Assembly (NCBI GenBank): GCA_900474095.1
Contig: UCOA01000005.1
Span: 1 to 64,000 of the forward strand
Source of the DNA: Hyphomicrobiales bacterium
GTDB taxonomy: Bacteria > Pseudomonadota > Alphaproteobacteria > Rhizobiales > Rhizobiaceae
DNA length: 64,000 nucleotides
Direction of reading: 5' to 3'
Part shown: positions 37,021 to 45,400 of the stretch, piece by piece
Layout: each line of letters starts with the position of its first letter
How positions within the stretch are numbered: position 1 is the stretch's first letter
The notes under the pieces: model-generated
Database searches by the model: none
What the model was told of the DNA's origin: nothing
What the model saw: only the letters and a program-made list of their open reading frames with translations
Made by a program: the position numbers and the translations under genes

Positions 37021-39200
37021 CTTTTTGCCTCCGCAGCCGTACGGGCCTTGTCCCTCGCACCCGGACTTGTGAAGAAATAGATGAGGCCACGGCTCGTCTG
37101 ATAAAAGGCAAGGCCGAGGAACCAGATCGTTCCCCGCAGCAAACCGGGATTGCCACGGCGCGACATCTGGAACTGAGTCCATTGCTGCGAATTTGCAAAA
37201 ATTAGATCGGCGATGAGGCTGTGGTCACGTGCTGCCTCCGGTAGATAAAGGCAGCCGACCGTGACGATATCTCCGGCAACCTGCGTGTTGCGGACCGCAA
37301 CCGGGAGAATTTCCTCCTTACCGCTGCTGTATGGCGTGAAACGGATCAGACCGCGCTTGTTCAACGGGAGCGTTTCCAGGTTCTTCGCATAGACGTTGAC
37401 GCGGGCGCCGTTGACGGAAACATTGTCGATGGTGGCTGGATACCATTGCTCGTCAAGCCCGAATTCACATCGGCGCGTGACCTTGACCCTTCGGGTTGCG
37501 GTCAACTCGCCGCGTTCGGAAACGACACCAAGCGCACATCCGGCGAGAAGAAGGTTGAGCAGGTTCCAGCCGCCAACAACCAGGGTGACGTCCGCCTTGT
37601 ACGGCTCGGTGTAGACGCGATAGGCCGTTATGGCGACGGCGAGCAGCAACACGCCGAAGATGAAAAAGAATGGCCGGCTGATTTCGGACAGGCGACTGAC
37701 GAGAACGGTTTCGTCCTTGGCCGTCACCTTGAAGCTCGGCTTTCTGGGGTTGATGATGGCGGAGACGACGGCCGGCAACAGATGGATCGTCTGGACATAT
37801 TCGTAAAGCTCGGAGATCCAAGGCCAGCGGAACGATCCATAGAGATAATTCTGCATCATCAGGTTCACGAGCATGTAGGCAAGCGTGTAGCCGAGGAACT
37901 CGCCGCCGGATGCCGTGAAGATTTCCAGATCAAAGAAAAGGTAGCAGAGCGGCGCAAAGAGGAAGATCGCGCGGGGAAAGGGGAAGAGCCAGAACAGGGT
38001 TGATGACATGTAGCAGAGGCGCTGCGGGATCGTCAGGCCGCGCTTCAAGAGCGGAAAGCGGAAGCGCAGGATCTGCATCATGCCCTGCGCCCAGCGGCTG
38101 CGCTGGCCGATGAAGCTAGCAAATGTCGCAGGCTGCAGCCCGGCAATCAGCGGCCGGTCGACATAGACGCTGTTCCAGCCGCTCGCATGCAGAGCGATCG
38201 CGGTTTCGCAATCCTCCGTGATGCTGACACCGCTGAAACCGCCGGCCTGGTCGAGCGCCTGCCGTCGCAACACGGCTGCCGAGCCGCAGAAGAACGAGGC
38301 ATTCCATTTGTCGAGGCCGCGCTGGATGATGCCGTAGAACATCTCGTTCTCGCTCGGCATTCGTTCGAAGGTTCGCAGATTGCGCTCGACCGGGTCCGGG
38401 TTGAGAAAGAAATGCGGTGTCTGGACGAGGAAGAGCTTCGGATCGTCCTCGAAATAACCGACGGTCTCCAGCAGGAAATCCCGTGTCGGTGCGTGGTCGG
38501 CATCAAAGACCGCGATCAATTCGCCCTTGGAATGCTGCATGCCGTTGTTGAGGTTGCCGGCCTTGGCATGTTCGTTCCGATCGCGGGTCAGATAGCGCAC
38601 GTCGAGATCGCCGCAGAGGATCTGCAGTTCTTGATGCCGGGCCTTGGCCATCTGGTCTTCAAGGAGATTTGGCGATGTTCGTTTCTGCAGCGTGCCGCCG
38701 TCATCGAGAAGCCAGACGGTCAACTTGTCGCCCGGATAGTCCATGGCTTTCGCCGCCGCCAGTGTGTTCGCCAGAAGTTCGGCATCTTCGTTGTAGGTCG
38801 GAACAAAGACGTCAACGCTGGGATACTTGCCTTCTGATGCTGCGCGGGAGGGGCGCGGCGGCAGGGGCATCGAGACAACGAACAGGCTGAGCGCCAACAT
38901 CATGACGCTGTACATTTCGGCCAGGTAAAGCAGGAAGCCGGGGATGAAGTTTTCGAGCTGGTTGAACGGTGGCAGCGTGCTGGTCGTGCGCCAGTAAACG
39001 TAGCGCATGATAATGGCCGTACCGAAAGCAAGGGCGATCAGGCGCCATGTCCCTTCCGCGCGCAGGATCTTGATCACGGCCATGAAAGTGACGACGGCAA
39101 TGCTGGCAATCAACTGGGTCTGGAGATTGATAGGCAACGTCACCAGCGCGATCACTCCAAGGGAAGTGATGGCCCAGAAAAGGATAATACCAGCCTTCAT
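37017..39200 (-). CDS. bcsA: Cellulose synthase catalytic subunit BcsA (UDP-forming)
   Basis: A 727-residue inner-membrane GT2 synthase. The glycosyltransferase signature residues are all present: DDGG (~166), DAD (~230), TED (~326) and QRSRW (~364), flanked by several membrane helices. A C-terminal PilZ domain carries RRVKVTRR and DNVSVNGARV, the c-di-GMP-binding RxxxR and DxSxxG motifs. It polymerises UDP-glucose to beta-1,4-glucan and moves it across the membrane with BcsB. Activity is expected to depend on c-di-GMP. It is the second gene of the bcsN-A-B-Z-K set, 102 bases after bcsN. Confidence 0.96.
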   Translation of the reverse strand: MKAGIILFWAITSLGVIALVTLPINLQTQLIASIAVVTFMAVIKILRAEGTWRLIALAFGTAIIMRYVYWRTTSTLPPFNQLENFIPGFLLYLAEMYSVMMLALSLFVVSMPLPPRPSRAASEGKYPSVDVFVPTYNEDAELLANTLAAAKAMDYPGDKLTVWLLDDGGTLQKRTSPNLLEDQMAKARHQELQILCGDLDVRYLTRDRNEHAKAGNLNNGMQHSKGELIAVFDADHAPTRDFLLETVGYFEDDPKLFLVQTPHFFLNPDPVERNLRTFERMPSENEMFYGIIQRGLDKWNASFFCGSAAVLRRQALDQAGGFSGVSITEDCETAIALHASGWNSVYVDRPLIAGLQPATFASFIGQRSRWAQGMMQILRFRFPLLKRGLTIPQRLCYMSSTLFWLFPFPRAIFLFAPLCYLFFDLEIFTASGGEFLGYTLAYMLVNLMMQNYLYGSFRWPWISELYEYVQTIHLLPAVVSAIINPRKPSFKVTAKDETVLVSRLSEISRPFFFIFGVLLLAVAITAYRVYTEPYKADVTLVVGGWNLLNLLLAGCALGVVSERGELTATRRVKVTRRCEFGLDEQWYPATIDNVSVNGARVNVYAKNLETLPLNKRGLIRFTPYSSGKEEILPVAVRNTQVAGDIVTVGCLYLPEAARDHSLIADLIFANSQQWTQFQMSRRGNPGLLRGTIWFLGLAFYQTSRGLIYFFTSPGARDKARTAAEAKR

Positions 39201-39302
39201 GGCTACTGCCTTTCAGGAGACCACCGGGCAGTGTTGCCGGCGGAAGCCCTTAAAATGCCACGGTCAACTCGAACTGCGATCGGTAATCCGGATGAGGCCG
39301 AA

Positions 39303-40229
39303 CTATTTGCACTGCGTGGCGCCTTCAGACTGTGTCATGCAGTCCGGAGAAGGAACAACGACGGCTCCTATATCCGTGCCCGCTGGTAAAGGAATGGTTT
39401 CTTCCAAAGTCGCTTGTTTCACTGGCTCCACTTTTTCGATGGTGCGGACGGCCTGCTTCTGTCGCAAAGCAGGGAGCGGCCTCATATCTTTCACAGCAGC
39501 GGTTGGTGAACCACGCAGGTCTTCGCTTTTCGGATAGATAGGGTTTCCCGTGCGGCCCAATGTCGGATCGACGCTTGCTGGTTCGCCGTAAGGGTTCCAC
39601 CCACGCGCGTTAAAAGCGGCGCGTATGGTATATCCGTACATCGTGCTGAGCAGTTTCTCCTCGCTCGCACCCTCTTCGCAAAGGCGCAGGCGGACCTGGA
39701 TCGTGCCGCGGTTCTGGAAGACTGTCCTTGCTTCTTCGGGCGAACGGATCTGCTGCCACGCATAGAGACAGGCATCGTTGCCGTGACCGCGGCCGTATGC
39801 GTAGCTGAAGGGGCCGTAGTTGTTCTGCAGGTAGAGCGGTGACTGGGTAAGCCCGATGCCGGGAAGCTCGCGGCGCATTTCCTTGGCAATCTCGCTCGCC
39901 CTGATGGAGGAGTAGCCGAGCCCCTTCTGTCCATCCATATGCAATCCGACCGGTCCGAACAATTGAACGCGAAGGACATTCTGGCCCGGTGTGGATGCGG
40001 ACGTAAACAGGAATATGTCCTGTTGGGTGCTATCGCTGAAACGGTGCTCGACGATATTGACGATCGCCGGCCCGCTTGGCGGCGGCAGCGCGAATGCCGT
40101 CTCGTCAGGAACCGTCACTGCCGTATCGGACAGCCTTACACCGTCACGCGCGCCGCAGCCCGCGAGCGCAGCGGTAATCGCAAAGCCTGCGAGCAGATAT
40201 CGCCAAGATAGAAATGCTGATGCAGGCAA
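39303..40229 (-). CDS. bcsN: Cellulose biosynthesis protein BcsN, putative lipoprotein
   Basis: A 308-residue protein with a lipoprotein signal peptide ending in LAGC (Cys25) and a mature domain with VRVQLFGPVGLHMDGQKGLGYSSI, LYAWQQIRSPEEARTVFQNRG and VRLRLCEEG. These resemble the BcsN family, which occurs in Rhizobiales next to bcsA. The precise role is not known; an envelope accessory function in cellulose production is assumed. It is the first gene of the leftward operon, with about 170 bases of intergenic DNA upstream that should contain the promoter. Confidence 0.85.
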   Translation of the reverse strand: MPASAFLSWRYLLAGFAITAALAGCGARDGVRLSDTAVTVPDETAFALPPPSGPAIVNIVEHRFSDSTQQDIFLFTSASTPGQNVLRVQLFGPVGLHMDGQKGLGYSSIRASEIAKEMRRELPGIGLTQSPLYLQNNYGPFSYAYGRGHGNDACLYAWQQIRSPEEARTVFQNRGTIQVRLRLCEEGASEEKLLSTMYGYTIRAAFNARGWNPYGEPASVDPTLGRTGNPIYPKSEDLRGSPTAAVKDMRPLPALRQKQAVRTIEKVEPVKQATLEETIPLPAGTDIGAVVVPSPDCMTQSEGATQCK

Positions 40230-40397
40230 AAAACCCCCGTTTCCCCCAGTGGATGTCGATGCCAGGACGCAAAACGCGAATCGCGACGAATCGGATCGCT
40301 AACCACTGTTAGCTCATGGGGCCCATTTGGTGAATCCCTATTCACGGACGGTGCAATGTTGGGTTGCCAGTTCAGAGAGTTTTCGAGCGCTGCAGCC

Positions 40398-42482
40398 TCA
40401 ATTGAGGAAAATCCGAACGCTTGCCGCGCGCCCTGCAGCATCGATGACCGTCAGCGTCGAATAGCCGGTTCCATCGGGAACCCATTGGTTGACGCGGCGT
40501 CTTGAGGGTTCTGGCAATGGCTTGCCGTTTGCCAGCCAGCGGAACGGCGCCCTCCCCCCTTGCAACTTCAGGATCAGCGGCATGGGCATCCCCGCGGTAT
40601 CGACACCCAGCTCGACACGGGCGCCCTCCGGAGGATAGACGATCCGGGGGGCTGCCTCGCGAACCGTTGCCGAGACGAGCCCGTTCGAGGTCAGCGAAAA
40701 ACGCCTCTGGCTGATCGGCAGCTCGGCCTGGGCCATGCGAACTGCGCCAACGGGCGCGCGCGGTAATGGCGTTATGGCAACGCCGGATTTGGCAAAGCCT
40801 TCGAACAGGATAGGCGCGGCGGTCCCATATCCGGTCAGGCCGGGTACGGCGCCATTGTCGGGCCGGCCCACCCACACCCCGAGCACGTAACGGCCGTCAA
40901 ACCCGACCGACCAGGCATCGCGGTAGCCATAGCTCGTCCCCGTCTTGTAGGCGATGCCGCGCTGGACTGCGCCGGCGGGCGGCAAGACGCCGGACAGGAT
41001 ATCGGCGATCTGCCAGGTCGCGACCGGATCGAGAAGCGGCTCGCCTTCGATCTGGCCGGGCTGATCCCCGATTCCGTCGCCAAGCCGCATGGGTTTGCCG
41101 CGGTTCGCCAATGCCGTGTAAAGCTGCACCAGATCCTTCAGATTGATGCCCAGACCGCCCAGGCCGATCGCAAGGCCGGGCGCCTCGTTCGGCGGCAAGA
41201 CGGGCCTGACATCGGCGCGCCGGAACCGCATCATCATCCGGCTTGGCCCGACGGTATCGAGCAGCCGCACGGCCGGGACGTTAAGCGACAGCTGCAGCGC
41301 CTGCCGGATGCTGACGTCACCCTGATAGGTCATGTCGAAGTTGCGTGGACGATAGCCGAAGAAATCAGCCGGGCGGTCCTCGATGATCGTTTCCTGCGAG
41401 ACGAGACCTTCCTCGAAGGCGAGACCATAGATGAAGGGTTTGAGCGTCGAGCCCGGTGAGCGGGAGACGCGGGTCATGTCGATCCATCCGGAGCGGCTGG
41501 CATCGAAATAATCGGCGGAGCCAAGCTCGCCGACGATCGCTCCCGTGCGCGCATCCGCCATGACCATGGCGATGGATACTTTTGGTCCGAGTTTCGCGGC
41601 AGCACTCTTTGCGACTGACTCAAGCGCCTTCTGAATGGGGCGTCTGAGCGTCGTCAGGTGCCGGATGGCTTTCGGCGCCCGGCGCAAGGCGGATTCGGCG
41701 ACATGGGCGGCAAAAGCGGGGAGTTGGAGGCGGCGGTTCGGAATGGCGACTGCCGCTGCGCGCTCCGCCTCCCCTTCCCCGATGGCGGCGGAAACCGCCA
41801 TCCGTGTCAGAACGCGCTGGCGCGCCGACTCGGCAGCTTTCAACTGGCGGTCGGGTCGTCGTTTTTCAGGCAGTTGTGGAAGCGCAACGAGCAACGCGGC
41901 TTCTGAAACCGATAGCCGCCGCGGTTCCTTGCCGAAATAGGCAAGGCTTGCTGCGCGGATGCCTTCCAGGTTGCCGCCATAGGGCGCATGGGTCAGATAG
42001 AGATCGAGGATTTCGGCCTTGCTCAGCCGCCGTTCGAGCTGAATCGCTCGCGCCAACTGGCGAAATTTCGCAGCAAAGGAACGCCCCTCGCGCGGCTCGA
42101 TCAGGCGCGCCACCTGCATGGACAGCGTCGATGCTCCGGAGACGATCCGCCCGTGGCTTGCGAATTGCCAGGCAGCCCGCATCAGCGCCCAGGGATCGAT
42201 ACCGTGATGCTCCCAGAACCGCTGGTCCTCATAGGCAACCAGCATGCGGACGAACTGTGCATCGACATCCTTCGCCGTCGTCTTCAGCCGCCATCGGCCC
42301 TCCGGCGTCGCAAAGGCGCGCAGCAACTGGCCGTCGGCGTCGAGAACCTCAGTGGATACGGTGCGCGCATTGTCGAGTGGCGGCGGATAGGCGCGGTCGG
42401 CGACCTCAAATCCCAACACTGCCGCCCCACAAAAAGAAGCGCAGCCGACGAGCACAATGCAGGATTTCCACCAGAGCGACAT
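40398..42482 (-). CDS. pbpC: Penicillin-binding protein 1C
   Basis: A 694-residue bifunctional peptidoglycan synthase. It has an N-terminal membrane anchor (IVLVGCASFCGAAVLGF) and a GT51 glycosyltransferase domain with catalytic Glu in AYEDQRFWEHHGID and GASTLSMQVARL. The transpeptidase domain carries SPGSTLKPF (SxxK), LSLN (SxN) and YKTGTSYGYRD (KTG), followed by the BiPBP_C domain. The ATG shares one base with the stop of the alpha-2-macroglobulin gene (TAATG). This pairing is widespread and suggests wall repair after protease or predator attack. Confidence 0.95.
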   Translation of the reverse strand: MSLWWKSCIVLVGCASFCGAAVLGFEVADRAYPPPLDNARTVSTEVLDADGQLLRAFATPEGRWRLKTTAKDVDAQFVRMLVAYEDQRFWEHHGIDPWALMRAAWQFASHGRIVSGASTLSMQVARLIEPREGRSFAAKFRQLARAIQLERRLSKAEILDLYLTHAPYGGNLEGIRAASLAYFGKEPRRLSVSEAALLVALPQLPEKRRPDRQLKAAESARQRVLTRMAVSAAIGEGEAERAAAVAIPNRRLQLPAFAAHVAESALRRAPKAIRHLTTLRRPIQKALESVAKSAAAKLGPKVSIAMVMADARTGAIVGELGSADYFDASRSGWIDMTRVSRSPGSTLKPFIYGLAFEEGLVSQETIIEDRPADFFGYRPRNFDMTYQGDVSIRQALQLSLNVPAVRLLDTVGPSRMMMRFRRADVRPVLPPNEAPGLAIGLGGLGINLKDLVQLYTALANRGKPMRLGDGIGDQPGQIEGEPLLDPVATWQIADILSGVLPPAGAVQRGIAYKTGTSYGYRDAWSVGFDGRYVLGVWVGRPDNGAVPGLTGYGTAAPILFEGFAKSGVAITPLPRAPVGAVRMAQAELPISQRRFSLTSNGLVSATVREAAPRIVYPPEGARVELGVDTAGMPMPLILKLQGGRAPFRWLANGKPLPEPSRRRVNQWVPDGTGYSTLTVIDAAGRAASVRIFLN

Positions 42483-45400
42483 TATTCGACCGCCTGAACC
42501 TCCATGCGCCCCATAGCGGTGCGCGCGGAAAACTGTGGCCGGTACATGTCCTCAATATTGGCCGCCGGATGGTCGTAGGTTCCCGGCGTGACGGCCCGCA
42601 CGACATAGGCGACCGTGATCGCCCTGTCGTCACCGCTTGACCGGTCGAAAGCGGCAACGAAACGGTCGCTGCGGAACTCCGTGTGCGCCGCCTCGATCTC
42701 GCCGATCCATTCGAAGTTGGAGAGCTTGGCGCTGTCGACGAGGCTTGGATTGTCGATCTCGAAACCGGCCGGCAGGAGATCGGTAATCAGCACCCGCGAC
42801 GGCCACGCATTGCTCTCCGTGGCGTTGATGACGACCACGTAGCGCTCGTTCTGCTTGGCCTGCGTGATGTTGGCTTCCTCGCCATCGAGAGTGTAGTAGG
42901 TTCGCTGGATCGTAAACCCGTTGCCGCCGGCGGGCAGCGGCAAGGCGGGTGCTGCAACCGTCGTGACGACGGCGGCGACAGGATCGCTGGACCGGTTGCT
43001 GATCGTGATTGGTTGGTCGAGGATTTCGTCGCCGGTGAGACGCGCGGAATAACCACCGCTGCGCGCCGTTCCATTGATGTCAAGCCTCAGATCCTGATCG
43101 CCGCCCTTGATGGCACGCGCCGCAAGCAGCGTCCACATCTGTTCCTGCGTGCTTGTATAGGAAGCCTGTTCCCATTCACGGGCGACGATCTTGGCGAGTT
43201 GCGGAATGATCGCCGGTACGGGGCGACTTTCCGCCGCCAGCGTCAGCACCGCGGCATCGTCGCGGAGCGGCGAGCCATAGTCGGAGCGATCGAGAAGGCT
43301 GGTAGTCGTGCTTGTCGACATCTGCAGCGCGTCACTGAAAATGCTCTGGGAGCGTTGCCCATCGCCGTAAAGCCCGAGTGCGGCAGCCAGATGACCCTTG
43401 GAAAGAGGTGTCGGGAACTCGGCAAGCTTCGTATCGGCATAGTAACGCAGGTCGCTGATTGCGGCCCTGCGGTTGCGGGCCAGCACATAAAGGGCGTAGG
43501 CGATCTCGTTGCCCTGGCTCTTGACGTCGACGTCATAGCTCAAGGCATTCTGCAGATTATCGAGCGCCTGAACCATCGCCTGATCCGGCACCTGGTACTT
43601 CTGCTCCCGCGCCCGGGTCAGGAAGTCGGTGACATAGGCATCGAGCCAGAGATCACCCGAGCCGGGGCTCCAGAGGCCGAAACTACCGGTCGATGACTGA
43701 TAGGACAAGACGCGGTAAATAGCCTCCTGCACCCGCTTCGGGACATCCCCATCCTCCGGCAAGCCGGACTGTTTCGAAAGTTCGCTGAGATAGAGCAGCG
43801 GCAGTGCACGACTGGTGGTCTGTTCGGCACAGCCATAGGGGTAGCGCTCGAGCGAAGTCAGTAGCGCAGGAATATCGAAGGCTGCGGAGCGGGTGACGCT
43901 GATGCTGACTGCCGAGCCGTGCAGCATGCTTTCGGCCAGCAATTCGCCGTCCACCTTCAGGCTGGCGTTGGGCTCGATGGTGACGGGATGACGGGTGGTC
44001 ACCGGCAGGGATGCAGGCCGCACCGGGACGGAGACGGATTGCTGCAGCGACAGTCCGTCGGCGCTTGAAAGCTCTATCGATATGGCACCGTCGCCGGCGT
44101 GAATGCCGGAGAGCGGCAGCGTCAGGTCGAGTTTTCCGCCCGGCTTGACGTTGAACGTCTGCTCCGCCTGTGCGCTGTCGATCACCACGGACGAGCCACT
44201 CGTCACCTTGAGATTGAGATCCCCCGCGGGGCCGTCGGTGTTGGCAATGTCGAGGCGAAGTTCGGCCTTATCTCCAGGCGCCAGGAATTGAGGCAGGCTT
44301 GCCGTCACCACGACCGGATCGCGGATGACGACGTCGGAGATGGCATGGCCCACACCAGTCTTTGACCAGGCGACCGCCATGACGCGTGCCGTGCCGTTGA
44401 ACTGGGGGATCTCGAAACTGATGATCGCCTTGCCGCTCTCATCAAGCTGAACCGGCCCGGAGAAGAAGGCCACCAGCTTTTCGGTGGGCGGATTGCCCTG
44501 TAGCGGCATCTGGCCGCCGTCGCCACCGGTGCGAAGGCGTCCTGTGGCGCCGAGCGAACCGTCGATCAGACGGCCATAGAGGTCGCGGATCTCAAGACCG
44601 AGCTGGCGCTGGCCAAAATACCAGCCGTCGGGGTCGGGCGCCTCGTAGCGCGTCAGGTTGAGAATACCCACATCGACGGCGGCAATCGTCACATAGGCTT
44701 CCTCGCCCACCCCTGCGCCTGCGACGTCAACCGGGATGTTGAGGGTCTGGCGCGGCAGGGCCTTCTCCGGCAAGTCCAGTTTGACCGAGAGCTTGCGATC
44801 TGCCGGATCGACGGCGAGCCACTTGATGCCGATGGCGCGCATCGGCATGCGGCTCTCCTGCGCGTCGCCCGGACGATAGAGGGTTGCCGTGACATAGGCG
44901 CCGGCGCCAAAATCGCCGGTGATCGGAATATCGATCTCGCCGCCTTCAGCAGGAACTGTGGCGGTCTTTGTGGCGACCAGCTTTTCCGAACCGATCGTCA
45001 CCAGAACCTCGCCGGCAAACCGTGGCGAGACCCTTAGCTTTGCAGTATCGCCGATCGCGTAATTTTCCTTGTCGAGCGCGATCTCCAGGCCATCGGGCGT
45101 TTCTGTCGAGCTGGCGGCGACATACCAACCGGAATCGAACTCCACACTCGAGGTTGGTCCGTCGATATCGGCGGTTTCGACTTCGAGGCGGTAGCGGCCC
45201 CAGCCGGCGGACAGGGAAATCTCGCCGCCATCCGTGGTGACATCAAGCTTGCCGGTGGACACCTGCTTGGTCGAAATGACGGGCTCGTATTTCCACGCGG
45301 TGCCGTCGCGGAACCATTGATAATCCTGCTCGACACGCAGCAGCTTCCAGTTCAGGCCGGACTTGGCCTGCTTGTGGCCGTTTTGGTCGAGGGCGATGAC

